NCBI GenBank assembly: GCA_958349325.1
Contig: CATWCP010000017.1
Span: 1-20,159, forward strand
Length of the DNA stretch: 20,159 nt
Reading direction: 5' to 3'
From: an uncultured Collinsella sp.
GTDB taxonomy: Bacteria; Actinomycetota; Coriobacteriia; Coriobacteriales; Coriobacteriaceae
This document shows, one piece after another, positions 1 through 9,900 of this stretch. A program made the translations under genes and the position numbers. The first letter of the stretch is position 1, and every line of letters starts with the position of its first letter. Below the pieces are notes generated by a model. The model did not search any database and was not told where the DNA came from. It saw nothing but the letters and a program-made list of their open reading frames with translations.

Positions 1-40
1 TTCCACCCGTCGGACTAAACACAATTTCGAATACGCTCAT
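1..40 (-). CDS. Flavodoxin-like protein, N-terminus only (partial)
   Basis: This is the 5' end of a minus-strand gene that runs off the left edge. The 13 complete codons read MSVFEIVFSPTGG. A beta strand followed by S-P-T-G-G is the FMN phosphate-binding loop of flavodoxin-like proteins, including flavodoxin/ferredoxin fusions common in anaerobes, so an electron-transfer role is plausible. The start is supported by a strong Shine-Dalgarno sequence (GGGGAGGG on the minus strand, about 48-55), eight bases before the ATG. With only 13 residues seen, the exact family, the presence of a 4Fe-4S domain and the substrate cannot be told. The start is fairly sure; the family is a moderate inference. 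Confidence 0.65.
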   Translation of the reverse strand, partial: MSVFEIVFSPTGG

Positions 41-123
41 CGAGGCACCCTCCCCATACGCCTGGCAACGCGTCAGGCCGTTTTCACATCCAGCCAGAGT
101 ATACGGCGCATGGGATCCCCGTT

Positions 124-135
124 TTGGTGCACCAA
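124..135. promoter_or_regulatory. Perfect 12-bp palindrome (possible operator)
   Basis: TTGGTGCACCAA is a perfect dyad, 84 bp upstream of the start codon of the flavodoxin-like gene. Its size and position fit a dimeric regulator site, but a 12-bp palindrome can arise by chance and no regulator is identified. Confidence 0.25.
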
Positions 136-176
136 GCACCCCAATGCACCCACTCTACGCTGTCTGTCTCTTCGTT

Positions 177-213
177 TTGTATAAATTACGGTACAGATTG
201 TATATATTTACGG
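177..213. repeat. AT-rich direct repeat, two copies, about two helical turns apart
   Basis: TTGTATAAATTACGG (177-191) and TTGTATATATTTACGG (198-213) are near-identical and start 21 bp apart, which puts them on the same DNA face. They lie upstream of the minus-strand flavodoxin-like gene. This spacing fits cooperative binding of a transcription factor, or the repeat could include a promoter. The factor is unknown. Confidence 0.4.
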
Positions 214-251
214 GATACCGCCGTGTTCTCCTGAGGTACCCCATCCTGGCC

Positions 252-486
252 CGTGCAAAAAACGGAGTATTCTGCAACGTGACCGCGCCAGCACCGCCGC
301 AGGTGGGCAAAACTGTAGGGCGCCGTATCATTCTAAGTCCCGACATGGCGAGAATGACGCGCCCCTGCTCCGGAAAACGGCGAAATCTGACTCGGAACGC
401 TCGCTAGGGATATCCGAAGGCCACCGTTGGCGACGTCGAATCATATGCAGACAACTCGAACTGCAGAATACTCCAAAAAATGCACG
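252..486. repeat. 235-bp segment bounded by 25-nt inverted repeats
   Basis: The 25-nt left copy (252-276) begins CGTGCA and ends GGAGTATTCTGCA. The right copy (462-486) is its inverted counterpart, beginning TGCAGAATACTCC and ending TGCACG; only the A-tract centre differs, being A-rich on the plus strand in both copies. The 185 bp between them encode nothing recognisable. The layout resembles a small non-autonomous (MITE-like) element or two oppositely oriented regulator sites. No target-site duplication was noticed. Confidence 0.5.
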
Positions 487-590
487 GCGCACCCCATGGG
501 ACCCATTGCTGCATGGCAGAAAATAGGTCCTCGGCATCCCCCAGATGCATTCCCGAGAACATCACGTTTGAATTAGCGATGGACACGGCA

Positions 591-626
591 AACAAAAGGG
601 CCCGAGCGTTATTTGCTCGGGCCCTT
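591..626 (-). terminator. Rho-independent terminator of the DEAD-box helicase gene
   Basis: A perfect 12-bp GC-rich stem (596-607 with 615-626, AAGGGCCCGAGC) and a 7-nt loop are followed, on the minus strand, by TTTTGTTTG. It lies about 33 bp past the helicase stop codon, in the expected orientation. Confidence 0.9.
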
Positions 627-658
627 AGCTTGTCTCACGCTAGCGCGCGATGCGCATC

Positions 659-2908
<2,250 letters not shown>

Positions 2909-3178
2909 ATGTTGTTGTTCCTTATCTGCACGCGCAATGGGCACGGCATGCGGCCGCGCGGGCGTGCTTGGTAGTGCGCTAATACATACAAAAACGGGTG
3001 CGCACAGAGAGGACGTTGCTCAGCACGCTGGCGATCGCTTTGGCAGCCCTATCACGCGCCGTCCAGACGCAGCAGCTCTAAGCGATGGAGCAGATTCGCC
3101 GCCGGTTAGTATACCCGCACTCCGTATGCCCCCACGTAAACCACAGATGACGAGGCGGACGAGGTGGGCCTGGCCGAT

Positions 3179-3237
3179 TGTGTCAATCTGTAACAGATGC
3201 AGGGCAAAACCGGGTCCAAATGTTACAGAACAAGACA
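3179..3237. repeat. 59-bp inverted-repeat element, solitary copy (R0)
   Basis: Left arm TGTGTCAATCTGTAACA (3179-3195), 25-nt centre, right arm TGTTACAGAACAAGACA (3221-3237). It is a degenerate member of the nine-copy family in this window and the only one without a partner 80 bp away. It sits about 65 bp upstream of the FHA gene's -10 box. Confidence 0.85.
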
Positions 3238-3277
3238 GAGGGGGATTTCCGTTCAGTCCAACCAAAATCTCTCGGTC

Positions 3278-3308
3278 TTCCTGCAATTTCGAACATGTGG
3301 CCTATAAT
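3278..3308 (+). promoter_or_regulatory. Putative promoter of the FHA-domain gene
   Basis: A perfect TATAAT (3303-3308) is preceded by only a weak -35 candidate (TTCCTG, 3278-3283, 19-nt spacing). It would give a leader of about 100 nt before the GTG start at 3416. A prediction from consensus only. Confidence 0.5.
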
Positions 3309-3415
3309 GTTGCTTTGGTTACGCTATATATTGCGCAGCCATTTAATACGTCGCCCACCGGGGGCCATTAATTCCTATCGCCATATTGGCTAGGAAGCAA
3401 TCAAAGGAGGTATCC

Positions 3416-4378
3416 GTGGCAGCAGAGACGCCTTGCTCGGTCCTCTATAACGATATTCGCTCGTTCGGCGGTCTTAAACATCTCGAGATCGCCCGAATGC
3501 TCATCAATGGAAACTCTTATCTCGGCAGTACCCTGCTCGAGAAATGCTCTTCCAACCGCTCGTATCTCACCCGTTACATCGTCCATCGCAAGCCTGACCA
3601 GTGCGCGCCCTCCATCTACAGCGACTTTACTGTCACCACGCTCAACCTTTCCGCGGCAATCTGCAGCAAGCTCGGCGGCGGCGAGTCCGCCTATCGGGCA
3701 ATCGCCGAGCACTATCGCGGTCCGGCCGCCAACGAAATGATGTCGGCTCTCGCCAGCTACAAGCTGGACAGCCGCCTATATGCAAATGCCCTCAATCGCA
3801 TCGACAACTTTGACGGCAATGCCGTGCGCGAAAAAAGCACGCTCTTCTTGATGCTCTTTGTAGCAACGGGGGCGCTCGCCGATCCCGCCCAAGGCGTAGC
3901 AACCGTCGAGCGCTTTTGCGACAGCAAGACGGGCGGGCATTTTGGCACCACCGAAACTACCGTCGGACGTGGCTTTATGAGCAGCCTGGAGCAGCCGCGC
4001 ACCGTCGCCCCCAACCTCGGTCTGCTCAGAACCCATGCCGACAACTGCGCCGACATGCAAATCCATCCCCTCACACGCAATCCGCGCGGCACCGTGATTG
4101 GTTCTTTGCCCAAAACCTCACCCAGCATCACCGATGTGGGCGCCGACGCATCGCGCGAGCATCTTCGCATTTGGCTCGAGGGTGAGCACTGGTACGCCCA
4201 GGGCCTTGGGTCGACCAACGGCACGGTGCTCGAATCGGGCGCGGGTGACGGCGATATTGTGATTGAGCCGCCGCGCGACCAGCGCGAGCCTGGCAAGATC
4301 TATCCCCCGGTGGAAATAGCCAACAGCGACAGGCTCCATCTGGGTCTCTACACGACATTCCTTGTCATTGTGGACTAG
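3416..4378 (+). CDS. FHA-domain protein
   Basis: A 320-residue cytoplasmic protein with a C-terminal forkhead-associated domain, a phosphothreonine-binding fold. The FHA signature is seen at G229-S230, S246-R-E-H (249) and S266-T-N-G-T (270), the standard phospho-recognition residues. The first 220 residues form an unrecognised, mostly helical region rich in Cys and Tyr, with no signal peptide or membrane segment. The GTG start is chosen because AAAGGAGG (3403-3410) lies just before it; an in-frame TTG ten codons upstream has no ribosome site. It precedes a Ser/Thr kinase gene by 171 bp, so the likely role is to recognise a Thr-phosphorylated partner or be the kinase's substrate. A terminator between the two suggests that they are not one strict operon. 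Confidence 0.88.
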   Translation: MAAETPCSVLYNDIRSFGGLKHLEIARMLINGNSYLGSTLLEKCSSNRSYLTRYIVHRKPDQCAPSIYSDFTVTTLNLSAAICSKLGGGESAYRAIAEHYRGPAANEMMSALASYKLDSRLYANALNRIDNFDGNAVREKSTLFLMLFVATGALADPAQGVATVERFCDSKTGGHFGTTETTVGRGFMSSLEQPRTVAPNLGLLRTHADNCADMQIHPLTRNPRGTVIGSLPKTSPSITDVGADASREHLRIWLEGEHWYAQGLGSTNGTVLESGAGDGDIVIEPPRDQREPGKIYPPVEIANSDRLHLGLYTTFLVIVD

Positions 4379-4379
4379 C

Positions 4380-4424
4380 ACGGACGGCGATCGAAAGACG
4401 GTCGCCGTCCGTCTTTCGTCTTCT
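4380..4424 (+). terminator. Terminator after the FHA gene
   Basis: A perfect 11-bp stem (ACGGACGGCGA at 4380-4390 with 4402-4412) and an 11-nt loop begin two bases after the stop codon, followed by a pyrimidine-rich CTTTCGTCTTC. The T-run is interrupted, so termination may be partial and some read-through to the kinase gene is possible. Confidence 0.65.
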
Positions 4425-4466
4425 ACCTTCTGCATCGTAAACGACAATACTCAGCGGTATACGTGG

Positions 4467-4507
4467 GCAGTGCGGCTATCATAGTACTTTACCGATATCC
4501 GCACTGC
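4467..4507. promoter_or_regulatory. 9-bp inverted repeat over a possible kinase promoter
   Basis: GCAGTGCGG (4467-4475) and CCGCACTGC (4499-4507) are perfect inverted repeats 23 bp apart. The centre holds a -10-like TATCAT (4477-4482). It lies 43 bp before the kinase start. It could be an operator or a leader hairpin; no -35 box is clear. Confidence 0.35.
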
Positions 4508-4549
4508 TCGCGTAAACGTGCGGCAACTCATGCCAGACAAAGGAACGCC

Positions 4550-6634
4550 ATGGATACTACCGATAGCGCCTATGGCGACAAACTCATCCGTCTTGACACG
4601 TTCGACACCGCCGTGGCGGTCGACCCCAGCGCCGAGGACGACGCCAAGCGTCGGTTTATGACGCTCATTCTCCAGACGGCCCACCGCAACAACGGCAACA
4701 TCGGGCACGTGCTGCGCGCGACCAACACAAGCGGCGAGGTCTTTGCCGTCAAGCTACTCAAGGACAACGCCATCCTTTCCGGCCAAGCCCCCGACCGCTC
4801 CGCCGAGCAATCGGCCGCTCACTTGGCCAACACCGCCGCGCTATTCGAAGAGTACCGTCATCTGTGTACCGTCTCGCACCTGCGCGGATTTCCGCGCGTC
4901 TATGGCTACGGATCGTGCGAGGATAACCCGCTCATCCTCATGGAGTGGGTCGAGGGCACCTCGCTCAAGCAGGCGCTGCCCCTGCTTCCGCACGACGCCT
5001 CGGGCGGGCTGACCACCCAGATGGTCGCCGCCGTCGGAAACGCCGTGCTTCGTGCGCTCTTGATGACCCAAGGCCTCGTGAATCCGGTCATCCATCGCGA
5101 CCTGTCGCCTGCCAATATCATGTTCCGCACCACCAGCCGAACGCTCAAGCATCAGATTGCCGATTGCTCCTTTGACCCCTGCCTCATCGACATGGGCTCC
5201 GCGACCATGGCCCTCGGCGACGACACGATCACCCGGCGCGCCGACATCTGGCGTTTTGCCACGCCCGCATACGCCGCGCCCGAGATGCTCACGCAGGATA
5301 TCGAAGGCATCGCGGCCCTTCGCCGTTCGCCGGCAATCGACGTCTATGCGCTTTCGAGCATTCTGTACCAGCTCTACAGCGGTCGCAAACCGTTTGACTT
5401 TGAGTCGACGGACGCCGCTGCAACCGGCTCGTTCTATCTCGTAAAGACCAAGACCAAGCCGGCACCGCTCGAGCCGCGCTGCGAGGGCGATGAAGCGCTC
5501 GTCCAAATCATCATGAAGGGTCTCTCAGTCGAGCAGTGCGATCGTCCCACCGAGCAGCAGATGCTCGAGGTGCTCTCGGCATACCTCACCGATGCCGAAT
5601 CCGAGGGCCGCGAAGGCGCGGGCAGTGACGCCGCAATCGACATCGACTCCGGTACACACCTTAAGGTCGACGTCGCCGGCGAGCGCGCGAGAGAGATCCT
5701 GGAGCAGGCCCGGCACGATGCCATGACCCGCCGCCGCTTTATTATCGGTGGCGTCGTTGCAGCCGTTGCGGGGCTCAGCGTCATCGGGGCGGCAACCCAT
5801 GGCTTTGGCATCCCCGACTACCTTGACGGCATCCGCGGTTCACTTGACGACTACACCTGGGATCAGCTGCAGGAGATTTCGCTCAAGATTAAGGCCGCCG
5901 AGACCCGTAGCGAGGCACGCGAGATTGCCAAGCGCTATCACCTGCTCAATGCCGATGGGCATATCCCCTATCCGTGTACCAAGCGCGTCACGCTCACCAA
6001 TGGGCTGCAGGTTGGCGCGCAGCTTGTGGGCATCCGCCACGATGAGCTTCTGGACGGGACGGGCAAGGCCGGACTGACGTTTATGTTCGATGCGGGTATT
6101 GCCGAGCGCAACGCTGCGGCTGAACCGCCGAGCGCCGGCTGGGCAGATTGCGAGCTGCGGGAATGGCTCAACGGCGACGGCCTTAAGCTGCTGCCCAACG
6201 AGTTGCGCGCACTCATTAAAGGGGTCAAGAAGGTCTCGAACAATGTGGGCGCCGCCAACAGCGCATCGTGCCTGAGCGAGTTGCCCGCAACCCTTTGGCT
6301 GCCCGCCATGGTCGAGCTGTGCGGTACGCAACCGCCCGATTCGTTTACCGAGGACTATCACTACCTGGCAGACATCTACAACGGCGAGGGCAAGGAGTAT
6401 CAGCTCTTCCGCGAGCTCAAGGTGAGCCCGTATTCCACGAACGAGACGATGGTCCGCCAGTGGAAGGGCAAGGACACCTGTTGGTGGGAGCGCACGGTGA
6501 GCCCCGACACATCGGAGAGCGAAGGCACGCTCTACATAAACCGCGTGGGCCACGACGGAGACGTCTTTATGTACGCCACCCCCGCGGACAATCCAAGCAA
6601 GCGCACCTGCGTGATCCCTGGGTTCTGTATCTAG
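4550..6634 (+). CDS. Transmembrane Ser/Thr protein kinase with DUF6273-like outer domain
   Basis: A 694-residue Hanks-type kinase predicted to phosphorylate Ser/Thr in response to an external cue. The cytoplasmic kinase domain (about 45-345) has the ATP-binding lysine in VFAVK (K68), the catalytic loop HRDLSPAN (182-189, D184), the metal-binding DMG (214-216, in place of DFG) and APE (243-245). The usual glycine-rich loop is reduced to NGNIGHV (48-54). A single membrane helix (about 398-417) follows RRR, which favours N-in topology. The outer part (about 420-694) contains a DUF6273-like block (about 528-592, GWADCELREWLNG). The ATG at 4550 follows AAAGGA; an upstream in-frame ATG at 4463 would fall in the leader palindrome. 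The FHA gene upstream is a plausible partner. The kinase call is very sure; the sensed signal is unknown. Confidence 0.92.
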   Translation: MDTTDSAYGDKLIRLDTFDTAVAVDPSAEDDAKRRFMTLILQTAHRNNGNIGHVLRATNTSGEVFAVKLLKDNAILSGQAPDRSAEQSAAHLANTAALFEEYRHLCTVSHLRGFPRVYGYGSCEDNPLILMEWVEGTSLKQALPLLPHDASGGLTTQMVAAVGNAVLRALLMTQGLVNPVIHRDLSPANIMFRTTSRTLKHQIADCSFDPCLIDMGSATMALGDDTITRRADIWRFATPAYAAPEMLTQDIEGIAALRRSPAIDVYALSSILYQLYSGRKPFDFESTDAAATGSFYLVKTKTKPAPLEPRCEGDEALVQIIMKGLSVEQCDRPTEQQMLEVLSAYLTDAESEGREGAGSDAAIDIDSGTHLKVDVAGERAREILEQARHDAMTRRRFIIGGVVAAVAGLSVIGAATHGFGIPDYLDGIRGSLDDYTWDQLQEISLKIKAAETRSEAREIAKRYHLLNADGHIPYPCTKRVTLTNGLQVGAQLVGIRHDELLDGTGKAGLTFMFDAGIAERNAAAEPPSAGWADCELREWLNGDGLKLLPNELRALIKGVKKVSNNVGAANSASCLSELPATLWLPAMVELCGTQPPDSFTEDYHYLADIYNGEGKEYQLFRELKVSPYSTNETMVRQWKGKDTCWWERTVSPDTSESEGTLYINRVGHDGDVFMYATPADNPSKRTCVIPGFCI

Positions 6635-6675
6635 GAGGCGGGTGTCTTGCCGCGGCGGGACCCCTCCCCGGCAAT

Positions 6676-6734
6676 TGTCTCGATCTGTAACACTAGCTCG
6701 GCAGATACAGGTCTAGATGTTACAGATCGAGACA
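6676..6734. repeat. 59-bp inverted-repeat element R1 (pair R1/R2)
   Basis: Left arm TGTCTCGATCTGTAACA (6676-6692), a 25-nt centre and the perfectly complementary right arm TGTTACAGATCGAGACA (6718-6734). This is the clearest copy of the family. The partner R2 begins 80 bp after the start of this one. Confidence 0.95.
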
Positions 6735-6755
6735 AACCCCAACCCCGCGAGACAA

Positions 6756-6814
6756 CGTCTCAATCAGTAACAGTAAAGGATCAAAAACCTCTCTAGATGT
6801 TACAGGACGAGACA
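6756..6814. repeat. 59-bp inverted-repeat element R2 (pair R1/R2)
   Basis: Left arm CGTCTCAATCAGTAACA (6756-6772), a 25-nt centre and right arm TGTTACAGGACGAGACA (6798-6814). The arms are diverged, with several mismatches. It is 21 bp from R1. Confidence 0.88.
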
Positions 6815-6876
6815 TTAGCTTGCCGAGAACTTCGCCTCGTAAATGTGATTCAAGTGTGTCGATATTTCCTTGCCAA

Positions 6877-6888
6877 TGTTGCGCAACA
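6877..6888. promoter_or_regulatory. 12-bp palindrome upstream of the surface-protein gene
   Basis: TGTTGCGCAACA is a perfect dyad 66 bp before the start codon. It may be an operator for the surface-protein promoter; no regulator is identified and chance is possible. Confidence 0.3.
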
Positions 6889-6954
6889 GGAACCCTTTCG
6901 GCGGTCGTAACGTACGAATTGTCATAGGTACCCCTTCAACGATTGGGAGAAGAA

Positions 6955-9900
6955 ATGGCAAAGTACGCACCTAAACACTTGGAAGTCTCAGGCGGCGCCG
7001 AGCCTCGCCCCACATTCTCGGGCCACAAGGCAACACGACTCGCCGTCACCGCGGCAACCACCATCGCTATGACTGGCTCGACGCTGCTCGCGCCGTTCTC
7101 GGCATTTGCCAACGATGCGAGTGATACCACGGCACAGGACGCGATCATGTCGCCGCTTGCTGTCCACGCCGGCGAGGCGGCAGGCTCCGCAGTAAAGGCA
7201 AACGCCCAGAAGATTGCCGACCTGCAGGCTGCGATCGATGCCGCAAAGGCTGCCGAGGCAGACGCCAAATCCGACTACGACACGGTGGCTGCCCCCTATA
7301 CCGAAAAGCAGGCGGCCCGCGACAACGCACAAAGCACCTATGACGCCTCCGTCTCCGATAATTCGCAGGCAGAGGCCGCCGCGCGCGCCGAATATGCTCG
7401 CCAGCTCGATGAAAGCGTCAAGGCGGCCGACAGCGCCAGTGCCACGCTGAAGGATGCCCAAGGAAAGCTCGATGCAGCCAAGACCGACGCCGAGGACAAG
7501 TCGAAGGTCCTTGATGCCGCAAAGCAGGCGGCAGCTGATGCGCAGGCCAAGCTCGAGGCAGCCCAGAAGGCAGCCGCCAACGCAACGCCGGAGGAAATCA
7601 AGGTCGCCGAGCAGGCTGCCGCAGATGCGCAGGCCGCTCTGGACCAAGCAAAGGCTGCGAAGGCCGCTGCCAATTCCGCGCTCGCCGATGCCCAGCAGGC
7701 TCAGAGCGCCGCGCAGAGCGCTTACGACGAGGCGGCAGGCACGCTGGCTTCCGCTCAGCAGGAAAAGACCGCCGCGGATGGTAAGGTAGTTGCGGCACAG
7801 ACAGCGTACGACAGCGCACAAGCCGATTTGGCGGCCGCAAAGGCAGGCGCCGAGGGCCCGGAGTATGACGCCGCCCAGGCAAAGGTCGATGCTGCCCAAA
7901 GCGCACTCGACCAGGCGAAGCAGCAGCAGGCGGCTGCCGAAGCAGGCCTTTCTCAGGCAAATAGCGACGTTGCATCCAAGCAGGACGCCCTCACCGGTGC
8001 CGAAAGCGAGCTCGAAGCCAAGAAGCAGACAGTCGCAGCAGCCGAAAATGATGTAACGGCAGCCCAGACGAAAGCCGATGCGGCGCGATCGGAGTTGACC
8101 TCGGCAAAGCAGGCACATGCTACCGAACTGGAGAAAGCAAAGGCCGCTCAGAAACAAGTCGATCAGGCAAAAGCCGAGAAGGAGCAGGCAGACAAGGCGC
8201 TCAAAACTGCCAAGGCAAACCAGGCGGCCGCCGATCAAGCCGTTATCGATGCACAGAAAGCATACGATACGTGCAAGGCGGCAACCGATAAGGCAACGAC
8301 GGCGGAGGCGCAGAGCGTCATCGGCTTCTACCAGTTCATCGGTGCCAACGACGCTGCAAACATCATCTATAGGCAGAGCGATAAAAACCCGACGACCATT
8401 GGCGATAAAAAAGACGGCACGTCACTCGACAACGCCAAGCTTTCGTTTGGCAAGCTGCGCGAAATTAATGAATATCGCAAAAGCGTCGGCCTTAGCGAGC
8501 TTAAGGTGACGGCAGAGCAAATGGCAATCGCTCAGTCTGATTCCAATTACTCCGACGCAACGAAGGGGCACTCAGACTATGCCGGATTTGAAAATGCCGC
8601 TTGGAACTTCAGCACGAAAGAAAACATCGCGCACCAATGGGTTGATGGCGAAAAGAAAATATTTGACGATGCTGCAGCGAAAGCCGGCCTTGGCAACGTT
8701 GCCCCCAAAGATGCTTGGAAGACTTTCTGGAGTCACGGTACCGAATTCGGAGCCCAAGGCGTGGGTTTTGGCACCGTCGGCCATTATTTGAATATCGTAC
8801 AACCTAACGCCAAAACCATGGGATACGGCATCAACTCGCGCGGAACCCTTTGGCCGTATGTGTTCGTCTTGGAGATCGACAACAATTACGGTTCGTACGA
8901 GAAAGAATACTCGATCGATGAACTCGAGAATCTCTTTGATCAGTATCAGCTGAGCCTCTCCAAAGCCAGCGAAAAGCTCGCCGCCGCAAAGACGGACCTT
9001 GAACAAAAGCGCAGCACAGCGGCATCGAAAGCCAATGCCGTAAAGGTAGCTGAGACCCTCGTCGCTCAAAAGCAGGAAGGCGTTGATACCGCGAACAGCA
9101 ACCTTGCCGCCAAGAACGACAGCGTAGCAAGTGCCGCCGCCGCTGTTGCCCTAGCAGAGCAGAATCTTGCCAAGGCAAACGGAAAAGTTACCGAAGCCGA
9201 AGACCAGGTCAAAGCCGCCCAAAGTAACGTGGCGACCGCAGAGCAGGTCGTCAACCAGAAGCGCGCCGAGCTTAAGGCATCGCAAGAGCAAGCCGCTCAG
9301 AGTCAGAAGAAGGTTGATGACGCCAAGGCAGAGACTCTCGTAAAGCAGCAGGCTCTGCAAGATGCAAAGAAGGAACTTGCCAAGTATTCTGCCGATGTTG
9401 CTGCGGCTCAGGAAAAGGCTGACAAGGCCCATCAAACGCTTGATGAAGCCACGGCAGCCCAGACGTCTGCCCAGAGTGCTCTCGAAAAGGCGGAGCGCGA
9501 CGCGGCTGCCAAGAAGCAGGCCCTCGACACCGCGAAGGACAACGCCGAGGCCAAGGCGGCGACCGCGGAGCACGCTGCGAGCGATCTGACCACGGCGAAA
9601 AACGACTTTGCTTCAAAGAAGGCCCATGCCGACGCCCTGAGCAATGCAGCCGATAATCTTGCCACCGCCGAGGCGGCCAAGAAGGAGGCCGACGCAGCAG
9701 TTACCGAGGCCGGAGTCGCCCTTAGCACGGCAAATGATGCCATCGCAAACGCCGAGCAGGCGGTCGAGAATTCTCAGGCCGCATCGGACGCCGCTGCTGC
9801 TACTCTCGGAAAGCTCAAGTCCATCAACGTCGAAAACGGCATTGCTACTGGCTCTGACGCAAACGCGAACGATACGCTCAATGCCCTCTTTGCCAAGTGC

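Larger units (their letters stand above)
41..590. other. Long non-coding region upstream of the flavodoxin-like gene
   Basis: No convincing gene is seen in these 550 bases. Short open frames exist on both strands (for example 144-407 plus), but they lack ribosome sites, overlap each other and resemble no protein. The region holds a perfect 12-bp palindrome (124-135), a two-copy AT-rich direct repeat (177-213) and a 25-nt inverted-repeat pair (252-276 and 462-486). The AT-rich part around 170-210 differs from its GC-rich surroundings and is the likeliest place for a promoter or regulator site of the minus-strand flavodoxin-like gene. Confidence 0.5.
2909..3415. other. Divergent intergenic region between helicase and FHA gene
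   Basis: About 500 bp separate the two divergently transcribed genes. It contains a solitary 59-bp inverted-repeat element (3179-3237) and a promoter-like TATAAT for the FHA gene (3303-3308). The helicase-proximal part (2909-3110) could form a long mRNA leader, as is common for cold-inducible helicase genes, but no known RNA motif was recognised. Short open frames here look spurious. Confidence 0.45.
6635..6954. other. Intergenic region upstream of the surface-protein gene
   Basis: These 320 bp carry the R1/R2 pair of inverted-repeat elements (6676-6814) and then about 140 bp of leader. That leader holds a perfect 12-bp palindrome at 6877-6888. A TTGCCA (6870-6875) could be a -35 box, but no good -10 follows it. 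No kinase terminator with a T-run was found. Confidence 0.4.

Noticed and set aside
144..407. An 87-codon plus-strand frame in the left intergenic region
   Set aside because: No ribosome site, overlaps the AT-rich regulatory island and the inverted-repeat copy, and the translation has no protein-like features.
6676..6814. R1/R2 considered as the kinase gene's intrinsic terminators
   Set aside because: The stems have a 25-nt loop and no following T-run; other pairs lie upstream of genes, so termination is not their common role.
6988..8238. A 416-codon minus-strand frame within the surface-protein gene
   Set aside because: Shadow of the Ala-rich coiled-coil coding sequence, with Leu/Cys/Gly-rich composition typical of an antisense read-out.
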